Shown here in pieces: positions 22,451 to 34,200 of a DNA stretch of 64,000 nt; positions within the stretch are counted from its first letter, which is position 1; each line of letters opens with the position of its first letter. The DNA lies in assembly GCF_016086655.4 (NCBI RefSeq), contig NC_052138.2, positions 29,461,403-29,525,402 on the forward strand, in the 5' to 3' direction. The notes under the pieces were generated by a model. It saw only the letters and a program-made list of their open reading frames with translations, did no database searches and was not told the origin of the DNA. Position numbers and translations under genes: made by a program. Source of the DNA: Lepeophtheirus salmonis. Taxonomy: Eukaryota > Arthropoda > Copepoda > Siphonostomatoida > Caligidae.

Positions 22451-23582
22451 CGGTACAATATCTAAAATTCCTGACTGAGTTTTGAAGGTTGATACAATTT
22501 AACTAACCAATAGCAAAATAATCGATAATTTAAATGATATGTATTACCGCAAAAACAACGAAAAATTGACTGGATTATTACCCAAATATTGAACTTTCGA
22601 ACAATTTGATGTAAGACTAGTCTGACAAAAGCAAGACAAGGCAGCAGTTACATCAAATAAGATGCTCCCCTATACACACACCGAAATGAAACCATGACCT
22701 TTTTGACCGTATGAAATTTAATATATGCTATTGAAGCTTAACCTCTAATTGTTCCTGTTTAAATGATTTTACTTCTATTAAATGCGATAACCGGACCTTG
22801 GATGAGACTGATTTTGTTATTTTTCGTCACTTTCTTTGTCATCGACCGTTGAGTAATTTGAATACCATCAACCTTCCTTAAATGTGGTAGCCGTTCCTTA
22901 GGGGTTCTCTTCGGAATCGAACCCTGATTCCCCTTTACTTCATTTTTGCAATTGTTAATCTTCCCCATCTTCCCATCTCGTTTAACCAAATAAAGTAAAT
23001 CCTTTTTAAAAGTATGCTATTTCAATAATTTCCAAATAGTTTTTTAATTGTAAATTAGGATTCATGGATAACACATTAAATAGTGACATTTTAAAAATTT
23101 GAGAGTTGCCCTGTTTTGCTTGAGTAATGCAGTAAAATTAGAAAAAAACTCTACAAAGGGTCCACCTTTGTTGCCTTTTAATTAACATGGTATGACTTAT
23201 GAATAACGAATTTGATTTTTTTCTAAAGCATCAAAGGAAACGTTTAGGCTTTTTTGTGAAAATGTCTGGTATAACTTAAGGTGTGTTTTTATTGGAATTT
23301 TAAAATATATTAAAGATTTTACATATTGTTATTTATGTCATATTTAAAAAGGAAATAATTTCATTATTTCAAAAATTCAGAGAATCTTATACTAATTTAT
23401 ATCCACGAGAACGCTTTTGCCTGATGATTATATCCAAATGATTGAAAGATGAATAAAACGGTTTATATAAAAGTGTGATTTCCTATTTTTTTTGTTTTAA
23501 ATTTGAGGTGTCCTTGATATTGTAATTCATATGATTCTGAATGCCTTTATTCCTATGAACATAAAGATATTCAAAATTTCTA
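22451..23582. other. Intergenic sequence
   Basis: No supported gene. The lysine-rich minus-strand frame at 22759-22989 has no recognisable domain. Confidence 0.45.
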
Positions 23583-23823
23583 TTGTTGTGGCATACTGAG
23601 TGTTTTTATGTCGAACAAAAAATCAAAGACTATTCAGAAAATGTTTTCTGCTTCGCGGATACACCCAGTATGCTTCACTGCATCAAAAAGACACACGGCT
23701 TCCATGATGATTTTGGGTGTGGATGCATCAACAGGGAACAAAATGCCAGCCTCGATATTGGCTGCAAACTTTCTGCGGCTAACTACTTGGCAAACTTATA
23801 GTCCAAAGTTTGATAATGAATGA
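23583..23823 (+). pseudogene. Tc1/mariner-superfamily transposase fragment
   Basis: The plus-strand translation contains KRHTASMMILGVDASTGNKM followed by P, which fits the block between the first and second catalytic aspartates in maT-like transposases (compare HTSVMSLGFVGLDSK in the 32-kb element). The flanks do not give the catalytic residues and no terminal repeats were found. A short stranded fragment. Confidence 0.45.
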
Positions 23824-24031
23824 AATTAATTTAGCCTCTTTTTTAAAACGTTGCCGTTTGGAAAGTGCCTAAATCTCTTGTTTATTTAATCAAGAAGAGA
23901 CAAGTGATGCTTTTAGTCAGACAAAAAATCCACCACCCCCTCAAAAAAAAAACTATTTCCTCTCGTCATCGTCGTGCAAAAAAACATTAGTTTGGGTAAT
24001 AAATTTTGTGTAGTCATGACGGACGGATATT

Positions 24032-25237
24032 TTAGGTTGGGGAATAAGTAATTTCGTAATTCCCGTCTTTTTTTAAAACTAAGTATATCTCGTTCATTAT
24101 TGGTCACATCGGATCATGCGGTAAGGTGTTGTATGGGTGTGAGTGTATACTACTAACGCTTTTGGACAATATTGCACTTGGTCAGTTTAGTCGTAAATTA
24201 CTGTGCATCTAGTATGGAGGTCTCAAAGAAAGAAATTTGTCATATTTTACATTTTTACAAAATGAAAGTTACAAACGCGTCGAGAGTGACCAAGAATATT
24301 TTCTATGTATACGGAGTCAGTACTCCTTCGGTTCGTCTTGTACAACAGTGGCTCGTGCGATTTTCGTTTTGGTGTGGGGAGATGAATGATGCACCACACA
24401 CTGGCAGGCATGTCGACGTAAATGTATATAATATCATAGAAAATATCAAGATAGACTCTCAAATTAGCTATTGTTGCATCGCCCAGCAGTTAAACATCGA
24501 TCACAGAACCGTTTTTAAACATATACAGAAGACTGGTTAAAAAAATCGATGTGTTGGGACCACACGAGCCTGACACAAAAAAATCTTATGGACCAAATTT
24601 CTATTTGCGAATTTCTGTATAATTTAAAAAAAAATTGATCCATTTTTGAAGAGGATTTTTACTTGGCGATGAAAAATCAATCAGCCCCGACCAATCCTCG
24701 ATTGGCTGCCAGGAATGTGTTACTGTGTGTTTGGTGGGATTAACAGAGAATAATCTACTCTGAGTTGCTCCCCTATTGCCAAAAGCTCAATTTTGCCCTC
24801 TACTGTGAACAACTCCACCATTTGATGCTGGCAAGCATAGGCGAATAGGATATGAATCGTTTTTCATAAAGACAACACCAGGCCGCACACATCTTTGATG
24901 ACGCGCCAGTTGCTCCGGGAGCTCGGATTGGAAGTTTGTATGCCTCCACTTTAAAGTGTGAAACTTGCATCAAGTGACTACCACCTGTTCCTGTCTATAG
25001 CCAAAACTTGGGGCTATAAATTTGGCCTTAAAAGAGGCTTTTGAAAATTGGTTGTCCAAGATGTTTACCAATAGGGACAGGGGGGTTTACGAAAGAGCAT
25101 TATGAAGTTGGATTCTTGTTGGCAAAATGCTATCAAATAGAAAAAAGTATACTTGGCTCAAATTGGATGATTGAAACACTTCTTAAAAAGCATTGGAATA
25201 ATGCAAAATATACGAAATTACTTTTTCTCCAACCTAA
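24032..25237 (+). mobile_element. Mariner element, near full length (1.2 kb)
   Basis: The left end TTAGGTTGGGGAATAAGTAA and the reversed right end TTAGGTTGGAGAAAAAGTAA, each continuing TTTCGT, are 25-28 bp inverted repeats of the TTAGGTTGG type seen in cecropia/Hsmar1-like mariners. The right end abuts TA at 25238-25239; the left TA (24028-24029) is separated by one or two bases. The length is close to an intact mariner, but the gene inside is broken. Confidence 0.88.
24214..25168 (+). pseudogene. Mariner transposase (cecropia/Hsmar1-like), degenerate
   Basis: The start MEVSKKEICHILHFYKMK and the first 108 codons are open. They cover both DNA-binding helix-turn-helix parts, including DAPHTGRHV (a relic of the GRP/GRH linker) and IAQQLNIDHRTVFKHI. 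Past 24540 stops and frameshifts appear, yet LCVWWD, YSELLPY, HLMLASIGE and TKEHYEVGFLLAKCYQIE (counterpart of the C-terminal ERGIMKL region) remain in order. The second catalytic region has lost its expected Asp-Asn wording (DNxRPH) through frameshift. Inactive. Confidence 0.85.
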
Positions 25238-25759
25238 TATATATAGAAAAGAGTTTATATACCCTAATAAATCAAAAGATTTTGATGCGTAATACATAAA
25301 ATCTTCTGCAAAAAGAAGATAAAATTATCTAAACTAAATGCAAGCATTAATATCTTATTTTCGTTCTTCCTTCTGTATACAATATACATGCAACTTATTG
25401 AGTCGAATATAAGGGATATTATGTTATATATACATATAAATTATATTTTGAGGGCATTCTTAATCAATATTATTTGATTGTTTTACAAGAAACGCCCCTT
25501 TCTGGTCCTGACATAGAAGAAACAATGATATATGTACGGACATGATCTGAAAAGATTCGGACCTCAACGTGAAGATGAAAGCCCTTGTAAGTAAAAAGCT
25601 AATCACATTTATCTAGCATCTGTTGACATTTACTCACCAAAGTGCCTCTCATTTTGAAGGACCAGTTGTTATGTAACAGTTGCTTAAGGCAATTGGTGTG
25701 AGTGTTTGTATGAAAATGGATAAAATCAAGAATCGTTCTGTTGGGGCATTGAAAGCACA
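25238..25759. other. Intergenic sequence
   Basis: No coding or repeat boundaries are recognised apart from TA-rich stretches. Confidence 0.5.
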
Positions 25760-25856
25760 ATAAATTTGAGTTATAATGCCGATTAATTACTGTAGATGAA
25801 ACTTGGATACATCCAAGCAGCCAAGCTTTACGGTCTCCCTGGCTCATCAAATCATT
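25760..25856 (+). pseudogene. Possible mariner transposase fragment
   Basis: The plus-strand frame reads RLITVDETWIHPSSQALRSP then a stop soon after. The TVDETWIH wording is the first catalytic aspartate block of mauritiana-type mariners. No terminal repeats were seen, so this is a stranded fragment at best. Confidence 0.4.
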
Positions 25857-25949
25857 TTAAGTTTACTTTTCTCAAGCTGTTGTTATTATTATTTTATTCT
25901 TCAGGAGAGGATATCTATGTATTGAGTAGGTACGTCTGAATGAGCTCAT

Positions 25950-26402
25950 GCAGAAAAATTAATATTTGGAATTTAATTTTTTTCTTTAAACTAAATTTGT
26001 ATATGAAAAGCTGTAGACTTTTGAAATTTTTTCGCAGGGAATTTAATTTTTTTGTAGGTGGCTACATATTTTTGGAATTTTTATTGGGATTTTAGTGTAT
26101 TTTTGAAATTGTTTTCCGAAAATTAAATGTTTTGTGAAAAAAATATGAAATTTTTAAATCCTGATCCAACAAATTTAAAATCCTTTTCAAACAAATTTAA
26201 TATTTCAAGTTTAATTTTGGAAATTTTTTTCCAAAAAATGTAATGTTTTGTGAAAAAAATGGGGAACTTTGAATTTTTTTGCGAACAAATTTAATATTCA
26301 AGTATAATTATTGAAATTTTTTTCCTAAAAATGTAATTCTTTAATTTTTTTAAACTAATCCCCCCTTGTAAAAAAGTATATATATTTTAATGCAGACGCC
26401 TC
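25950..26402. repeat. P1-like A/T-rich repeat with degraded GACGCC end
   Basis: Many repeats of GAATTTTTTTC / AAATTTAAT-like words are followed by CCCCCCTTG and GCAGACGCCTCTAGCC, a degraded form of the P1 terminus. Confidence 0.4.
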
Positions 26403-29084
26403 TAGCCTTTCTTCAAATTATTGGAATGCTTTTAGATATCCAGGAATGGTACTATTTTCTAGAATCTTGGATTTATTTAAAATACGTTTATTTACCAATA
26501 TAATCTTTCAAATACATGTTGTATTTTTTTCTTTAATTGTGAACGAACAGTTTTGCGACTTTAAGTCCCATTTGCGGCATCTCCAAAAATGTAATCAGTT
26601 GAGAAGTATAAATAGATTTTCGAGGAAAATAATTCAAGATTAATCTTGTGTTGATGGACTACATATATATATATATATACAGACCAATGATGGGCAACAT
26701 CCATAATAAAGAGGGCCAAATTAGTCTTGAACTATCATTGGGGGGCCACATGACCATGCACTTCAAATAACTTTATATGACAGACACTGCAAATGACTCT
26801 CAATAAGAAAACATATAATATGTGTGGCGATAATGTAAAAGAGATATGGAATATTTTAGATGAAACACAGAAAAACGTTTTTATTAAATTTTAATTTAAT
26901 GGAAACCCGAAGAGGAATTTTTAAAGAGTCAAATACAATAATAAATCATTGAAAAGTTATCTTGATTTCATCAATATAATTAATTTCAGTTGGTGAGGTA
27001 TATTCTTAAACAGCTGAACCCTTTCTTCTTTTTGTTATTCCCGCAACGTGAAGACTTATGCACTCTTCTTTAAAAATAATTTTCACGTCATAACGTCTCA
27101 GTATCTTTTATGATCAGTCTTACCAAATAACCGATTTTTATCAGGTTCAGTTAACCTTAAAAACCGCAGCTCCTAAGAAATGTATCACATTTTTGAATTA
27201 ATATAAACTATAGTACTCATATCAACAGATACGTTTATCATACTTTCGCAATGTTGAGATCAAGTATCCCAGCTTTCTTTTATGTTATCGCCACACATAT
27301 ATGTATTGATATTCGTAAGTTTAATTTACCAACATACAACTATTTTAAAACCATACTACATGTCCTTAATAAGTAACAAAGACAAAACTTTTGCTTAAAT
27401 AATGTGCAAAAATGAATTTTAACTTCTTCATATGAAAGAGTTTCTCCAAAAACTTAGTCCAAATAGCTCAATAATGGCAACATTAATTAAACCTTTTGAG
27501 AAACCTGTGGTTTAGCCTGCTTGCTCACAATGGATTGGATGTGAATGTCAATTTTTGTGGTCTTAATGAGCATCAAATGAAACAGAGTATCATCGTTATA
27601 GATATTTTGTTTCTCAAGTCTCAATAAATATGCCTGGATCATTTTGTCGTACAAAATATTGCAGGTAACATTGCAAATAAAGTGAATAATTGTTCACCGA
27701 CCATGTTTCTTTTCCTACTTTAATGTATTCAGTACATGTCACACCGATACCTCACTTACATAAAAACACAACATAAATACTAAAATATTTACATACATAG
27801 ACAAACCCCACGAGAAAACCTGATAATATAATTACTTAAAAAAATGTAATAAATGATACTCTAGAAAATTAAATTATAAAAAACTCAAGGAAAACAAAAA
27901 AACGATATCACAGTGTAATAGTTTAAGTTCATCAAATTAAGACTACCACTTATTGACATAATTCAAACTCACTCAGAGCTTACTTCACTACTTTATGAGA
28001 AGTATAGCATTCTTATAACATAGTACAAAGTGTTTCGCATATTCACTTTAAACCGTATAGATGTTCGCGTGAAGAAAGGATTCTTCCACTCTTTTTCCTT
28101 ATCCCATTCCTGACGATTTCCATTATTTTATTGAATAACTTGCACCCTTGGATACATCTGGGATTCTTTTTGTTAGCATAAGTGTTTTCCTCTAAATAAC
28201 ACACCGACAATATTTTATATTATAGATACATCTGGCTTGGACTGAAAATATGATCCCGGATCCCCAAAAGAATATTATATGGATATCCTTGGTTGACTCT
28301 TGGATTGAAAGAGTATTGTTGAAGGGAATTTTTGAGTAATTTCACTAGTGAATGAGTTTATCAAATTTGAAGCACGCCATTCACCTAAATTAATCTTATT
28401 CTACGTCCCACACTTTCAGGAATTTTTATTTTGATGAGCTCACTCTCAAGAAAATGAGGCCTCTTCCCTAACTTCGACCCAATGTGTTTTTGGTCTCTTC
28501 AGGAATGCTTTGCATTGATCTACATGGCGAATATATAACATCTTTCTACTCTATTTTCATTGGCAACGTGCATAACTGTTCTCTACATGAATTCACCTGA
28601 CGCTGCCCTCTTTTGCCATAAAATCAGCAGAATCCCGATGTCGATCATGCAAAGACCTCCTTGTTTTTTTTGTGTAAATAGTCGTTTAGATCCTTGGGTT
28701 TTTGAAACAACCTCTGGGTCCATATTTGGTTCTTTGTTTCATCGTAAAAAGTATATTCCAGAATTAACCCCTGAAACAACGATCTCATTCCAACACCTAA
28801 TCTGTTCCAACGTTGTGAGTCTATGTTTGTTTATCTATGATAAACAAACAAACTTTTCTATATTGAAATAGAAGATAAATCCCCGACAAATCCTCGGAGT
28901 TATTCTCCGTTTTTAGGAGAAAACTCACACGTAGTTACTTAGATGTTCTCCGCCCAAGAAGGAAAAAAATTGATAACAGCCAGAGATAATTAAAACAAAA
29001 CATGTTCAGGTTGCTAACGACATCAAAACTCGCAAGCTAAGAATACCTTGGATTTACATCCCTGCATAATTTTTGGACTAATTC
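26403..29084. other. Intergenic region with uncertain coding relics
   Basis: Near 26690 ATGATGGGCAACATCC plus GGGCCAAATTAG looks like a hAT terminus, but I did not find its partner. On the minus strand, 27508-27657 gives an uninterrupted stretch including MIQAYLLRLEKQNIYNDDT, and 28060-28380 and 28560-28870 give long frames with few stops. I do not recognise any of them. They may be parts of one decayed element or chance. Confidence 0.35.
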
Positions 29085-29290
29085 ATCTTTTATTCGGTAA
29101 CTGGTTCTGTCGGACGTCCAGTGTATACAGCGTCTTCAATGCTCATTTCACCTAGTTTAAATGCAACAATTTTTTTTTCAAGCATTAATTTCGCTGGTGC
29201 AGAGTCAGAATAATGTTTATCTAGACAAGCCTTGGCTTCAACAAACTTTTTTCTCGCCAAAAAAGCAATGCTTCATTAATATAGGATTTT
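29085..29290 (-). pseudogene. Mariner transposase N-terminal fragment
   Basis: Minus strand reads ARKKFVEAKACLDKHYSDSA then PAKLMLEKKIVAFKLGE and DAVYTGRPTEPVTE. This is the N-terminal helix-turn-helix and GRP linker of mauritiana/mori-type mariners (pattern: cysteine-lysine, D-S-A-P, W/F-x2-F-K-x-G, D-A, G-R-P). Stops follow directly. No terminal repeats were found. Confidence 0.65.
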
Positions 29291-31245
29291 TTAAATACCT
29301 TTTTTAAACTATAATAAAAATTGTTTCATTCGTAATGCTATCAATGTTCACGAACTAATTGTCGAATAGCTGACAAAATTTGAAGGTTGATAATGACTAA
29401 AAATTTAATGATTGTATATTATTTGTTCCATCTCTTTGTCGGCCTAGAATTTTTTTTGCCAACTTAATAAATATATACTCCCTTTTTCTTTTTAATATGA
29501 GGCGCTGAGCTCTAGCTAAACAGGCTCGCTGTTAAAAATGAGTCTTCCTCAGATAAAAAAAAACTTTGCTTATTTGATATAAATACTCTAAGGAGGATAA
29601 AATAAAGAAAATAATCATTTTACAAATCAGTTAACAAAAAAAATAATAAAATTTATTGTTAACAGTTTGTTTTGTACGTATGTAAATTGTAAAGGTATCG
29701 TATACATATATATTAATGTTGAAGAAGAGATTACGACATTGATAAAAAAGTTCTTTATTGTAATACGACAACATAATAAATATATATGATCAAAAGTTGC
29801 TGTTTATTGAGAGATTTTTAAAAGAGCTATTCAAAAAGTTTTCTATTTTAAAATACTATTTATGAAAGGAAAAACTAAAAAAGTAGTTTCTCATCCTTTT
29901 TGATCGGGATACATTTATATAAATGCTTTTTAAGTTATTAAGTTTTGATAAAATGTTGAGTTTTTTGTAAAAAAATGTTTCTACATATTTTTAAATTGAA
30001 TTCCATTAATATGCATCGATGATTTGATTAAGGAAAGTAAAAATGCTTATATCTACAAAATTTGTATTTAAAGAAAATTTACATTATGCATTTGTCTGTT
30101 AAAATGACTAAATTGCAAGGCCTTTAGATGAAAATTGTATAAATAATACATATAATATGACAGAATACTAATGTGTAGATCAACAAAGTCTTTTTCTTAC
30201 AAATAGTCAATTTGACTTCTTTGTATTTTATATAAAAAATCACATTTTAACAAAATTAACTAATTTTAGAAAATACATACAAAAACCATTATAAGATTTT
30301 CATCTCTACTTATACATTTAAAAAAAAAACATTAAGATCTTTTTTTATTCTATAAGCCCTTCTCAAACTTTGAGTTATTGTCGACTTATTGTAGCGCAAA
30401 CTGTTGTTTTGAGCTAATAGCAAATACGGACAATTGGACATAAAAGATCGATTGTATCATAAATTGTCTAGTAAATCGTTAAAAATATACATCTATGAAT
30501 ATTAAAAACTCTTAAAAGTTTTGGAAATATTTTGACTATTAAAGTTATGGTTATATAAGAGTGTATCTCTAAATTTACCATTTTTTCGCCTGCGATCCCA
30601 AGAACAGAAAAACTCTTTCAACATAATATAATGTAATTAAGAAATAAGTGACAACAATCAAATCAAATATTTGAATATATGTATTTTTCTAACAGTAAGT
30701 TACATACAAAAAATTTTACCTACGTACTTTTCAAACTCTGTATAATCTTCACAAATAAATATACAAGTATATTTACATAAATATTCTCACATAATTTTCT
30801 TTTTTTGGCTTGATACTAGAAAGTTTCCATTTGTAAGGTTTCATTTCAGAAACTAATTTTTAAATTTATTCAATTAACAATTGGAATTCATGAATAAATA
30901 TACGCAATGAAGAAAAAAAGTATCAGTCATAATTTTCAATGTGGTAATGCCTTGGATAACGAGCAAAATCTAAGAAGGATGTAATATTAAAAATGCTCTT
31001 GAATCAAAATTAACTGAGAGCTTGCTTTTTAAAAATAAATTTAATAATAGGTTTAATAAAAAGAAATCAATTATTTTTCCAATAAATGGCTTTATCAATG
31101 TGTATCTGTCATTCTAAAAATGTGATCGATTTACACTGGATGGTGTTAGATAGATAAGATTTCCTACTAATAAAACTTCTTTGTCAGTTTTGTGATTGCT
31201 TGACTAAATTTATTGTTTGAGTGGACACCAGGAAAGAAAAAAGGC
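29291..31245. other. Intergenic AT-rich sequence
   Basis: Almost 2 kb of very AT-rich DNA with no frame above chance and no recognisable repeat ends. Confidence 0.6.
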
Positions 31246-31633
31246 ACCATTATAATTTCCACCTATGCTTAGTAGTAAGGATGTGGTTTTTGGAGAGCGC
31301 GAGAAAAACTTATGGTATTACTAAAATAAATGCCTTTATTAATATCAGCTCCCAGTTATATGATTTTCTTTCAGGGGGAGGGATGAATGCTGCTATAAAG
31401 AGGAAATTTTTCTACATTTAGAATAAAATAAGTAGAGAAAAAACATTGTTGTTATATTTAAATAACTTACAGTAAATACTCAATTACCGTTACCTATCAA
31501 AAACTATCATGATACCGTCATCTAAATATACAATACTTAATTTTAATAAATAAGATAAACTTTTGCGGAAGTGAGTTACACTCAAGCCTTGTTGAATGAA
31601 TGAAGGATTCATATTACGACGGCATGTTTGTTA

Positions 31634-32847
31634 CAGAAGAGGTTGCAGTGAAAAAATCTTATCAATTTCAATCTAGAACTTTATGAAGATGTATTTCAGC
31701 AAACAGTTGTAATAGGGTATGCCAATAAAACAAAATAAATAATATAAAGTCTTGTCTACCCTAATCATCGATGCAGCCCCCTTAGCAGTAATTATGGATT
31801 CCAGGTGGCAACAGCAGGCCTTTCACGTATTGCGAATTTAGCCCTTAGACACGGCATCTCAGTGCTGGTTGACGGTGGCCTTGAGTTTGTTGATATTTGA
31901 GTGAGTTACGTTACATGCCTTGGAGTCAACATGCACACAAAAATGGAAGTCCAATGGGTTGGCATCTGGTGAGTAGTGGGGCCACATTTTCTTTTACAGA
32001 AAAGGCAAGTTATCCTCCGACCACTTCTGAGCCTTTTTGGAACACCACGTTCATGTCTGGGTAGTTCGTCTGGACACATGGTAACAACTTCTCCTCTAAT
32101 GCCTTCACGTAGTCGGCCCCGTGAGCCTTTACCCAACCGGGAATCATGTGAGGTGAATGACCTTGCTATCCAAGCCTACAAAGCCCAGGGACATGACAGA
32201 TGTATGGTGCTTTGTTGTAGTGAGAGTACAGAGAGACTCATGAGCCTCCCCAAAGGACAAATATCTGTCATTTTGGTGGTTTTGCACGGGGTCCACTGCC
32301 CATGTATTTTCATCACTGAAGACCACAACCCAACTGGCTTTGGCCTTCTTCAGGTCATTCAACAGAGATTTGCAACTTTTGAGATGGGTCTCTTTTATGA
32401 CTGGTGTTATGCAAGGCCTCTCCACCCTCATAAGGCTCTTGCCACCAGCCTTTTTGATGTTCCTGCGGACGGTTCGGTTCGAAACGCCAAAGTTTTTGGA
32501 GTGCTCCAGCATCGACTTCAAAGGATTGGCCTGGGCAGTCTCCTTGACTTCTTTCAGATTCAATTTCATTTTCCTACCCAACTTAAGCTTCCTGTCCACC
32601 GTCTCTGACTTTATAACGGCATAGACGCTTGGCTTGGAGATCCTTAACTGCTATGTAATCCCTATTAGTTTCTTGCCAGCGTTCAAAAGTGTGCAGACTG
32701 AAATACGTTAGTGACGTTCAGATCGTATTTTCTTGGCTTCTAAGAAACTTAGGAAGACCTAGTTGTTTTTTTTGAAATAGTATTTGACCTGAACAATTTA
32801 ACTACATTCACAAAAACGAAGTATAAAGATTTTTTCGCCACACCTGG
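31634..32847 (-). mobile_element. maT-like Tc1/mariner transposon (1.2 kb), decayed
   Basis: The reversed right end reads CCAGGTGTGGCGAAAAAATC. The left end reads CAGAAGAGGTTGCAGTG then AAAAAATCTT, a diverged inverted partner. TA lies at 32848-32849 on the right and at 31632-31633 on the left. The duplicated segment at 36-37 kb shows the site without this element. Confidence 0.75.
31760..32690 (-). pseudogene. maT-like transposase, frameshifted
   Basis: Minus-strand codons from about 32690 give the DNA-binding part with ANPLKSMLEHSKNFGVSNRT. Then VVVFSDENTWAVDPVQN carries the first catalytic aspartate (FSDE-x-TWAVD is the family's block), followed by RYLSFGEAHE and HTSVMSLGFVGLDSK. The frame then breaks at about 32144. 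Continuing frames give VVFQK, where the usual second catalytic block QQDGAPxH is destroyed, and no third block is intact. Related to the shorter element at 6936-7682. Confidence 0.78.
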
Positions 32848-33154
32848 TAAATGCAGGAATATTCAGAACTTCTTTATTTTTAGTTAATGGTATTATTATA
32901 GTTTTTTACAAGTAAAGATAACAGAGTATTTACACTCTATATTAATTTAATTAAAAACAATTTATACCAAATATTGGCAAGAACTCTTCTTTTAAAGAGA
33001 GTTGTGAACACCATTACGACATGTTAAAGAATGAACAAAAAAGAATAAACTGTGTTTTTTCTCTACAAAAATACTATCCCTACATATTATTTACGATCAG
33101 GGAAGGGAATATTCTGTAATTGTGGTGAGTGTAAAAACGACACATATACCGGTA

Positions 33155-33856
33155 GTTGCATAAACACGTGGACTATTTGTGGCAAATAATTAAATGTGTA
33201 ATAAAATTCGTATGACGTATATTTTTTTTAGAATTATAAAATAGAGAATTTATTCTGGTATAAAATTTAATATAATTACTGAATATAACCGCCATCAGCT
33301 GCTATGCCACCCTCCAAGCGCCCGCGGAAGGCATTGCAAACATTAATGATGTGTTGGTCTTCCATGGCTGCCCATTGCTCATTGACGCTGGCCTTCAATG
33401 AGTCCAAATTCGGGTGGCAGTTAGCACATGCCTTCTTCTCAATTTGCCACCACACACTGTAGTCCAGGGGATTCAAATCAGGTGATTGAGGTGGCCAAAT
33501 GTTTTTGTTCCAAAATGGCATGTTGACAGCGAGCCAATCTTGAGTCATTCTAGAGGTATGGGGAGGTGTCCCATCCTGCTGGAAGATAAAGGGGCCCCAT
33601 TAGAGGTTTTGAGGGCCTATGGAAGGACCTTGTCCTTCAAAATCTCCAAGTAGACAGACCTACCGGTGCGGAGGAGAGTGGCAACCATATGACGTTTGGC
33701 CTTGTCATTCATCGTAAACGACTTTTTTGATGCGAGTAAGAAAAACGAAAACAAACCCAAAAGATTTACCGAGATACATGTGCTGGAACTTTTTATTTCT
33801 GGTCATGGAACCTCGAGATATAAGTGTTTATAAATTAGTCCGCGTATTAATGCAAC
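33155..33856 (-). mobile_element. Deleted Tc1/mariner-superfamily element (702 bp)
   Basis: The left end GTTGCATAAACACGTGGACT and reversed right end GTTGCATTAATACGCGGACT match at 17 of 20 positions and both abut TA (33153-33154 and 33857-33858). It carries only the C-terminal part of a transposase on the minus strand. Confidence 0.82.
33279..33720 (-). pseudogene. Transposase C-terminal remnant (Tc1/mariner superfamily)
   Basis: The upstream piece reads MNDKAKRHMVATLLRTGRSV then YLEILKDKVLP, the block before the second catalytic Asp, but a stop and frameshift follow. The end reads MTQDWLAVNMPFWNKNIWPP, then SPDLNPLDYSVWWQIEKKA with the third catalytic Asp, and closes GGIAADGGYIQ. The N-terminal half and the first catalytic Asp are absent. 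Confidence 0.78.
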
Positions 33857-33894
33857 TACTGGTATATTTGACTTAGTATTGTTAGAGCAGTCGG

Positions 33895-34200
33895 CAAAGA
33901 TGGGCACAAGCATAGAGAAAATATGCAATATTTTACAGTTTTTATTCGAATAAGACAAAAAACGCAAGCCAGTAGCTAAAAGCGTGATTAGTATTTATGG
34001 TATTGAAACTGAAAAGCCGATAATGAGATATTATAGTTTCGTCGATTCCTTTCTGATAATTTTGGTGCCAAAGATGCATGGAAGGCCAATTGTTAAAAAT
34101 GTGGATAAAATAATGGGAATCATAGAGTTCTATCGTCCTGTAAGCACTGTTTGAATGCCAAGAAGATAAATATTAATGTGAAAAAAAAGTCCATTAATAA
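33895..34200 (+). pseudogene. Mariner transposase N-terminal fragment
   Basis: Plus strand reads MGTSIEKICNILQFLFE, a stop, KSVISIYGIETEK, then pieces such as FGAKDAW and RPIVKNVDKIMGIIE across frames. The order and wording match the N-terminal half of mariners of the same type as the 24-kb element (ISxEKIRxILQF, VYG, DAPRxGRP, VDKIxEIIE). It lies 40 bp from the end of the neighbouring element. No terminal repeats of its own were found. Confidence 0.6.

Larger units (their letters stand above)
31478..32930. repeat. M1 inverted-repeat element (copy 2, interrupted)
   Basis: The left end ACTCAATTACCGTTACCTAT and the right part TAGTTAATGGTATTATTATA to ACAGAGTATTTAC correspond to the M1 ends at 2177/2950 and 37180/37413. 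It is split by the transposon at 31634-32847. Confidence 0.5.
31246..33110. repeat. Diverged duplicated segment, copy A
   Basis: The order of shared blocks with 36040-37640 is: CTATGCTTAGTAGTAAGG, GAGAGCGCGAG, GCTATAAAGAGGAAATTT, ACTCAATTACCGT, AGGAATATTC, TATTTTTAGT, TTGGCAAGAACTCTTCTTT-like, ATCCCTACATATTA. Copy A contains a transposon (31634-32847) absent from copy B and lacks the mariner present in copy B. Confidence 0.65.

Noticed and set aside
22759..22989. 76-codon lysine-rich minus-strand frame
   Set aside because: No domain, repeat boundary or codon signal; antisense of AT-rich DNA with many TTT/CTT.
31976..32624. Long plus-strand frames of 210 and 94 codons
   Set aside because: They are antisense shadows of the minus-strand maT-like transposase, which has the conserved motifs.
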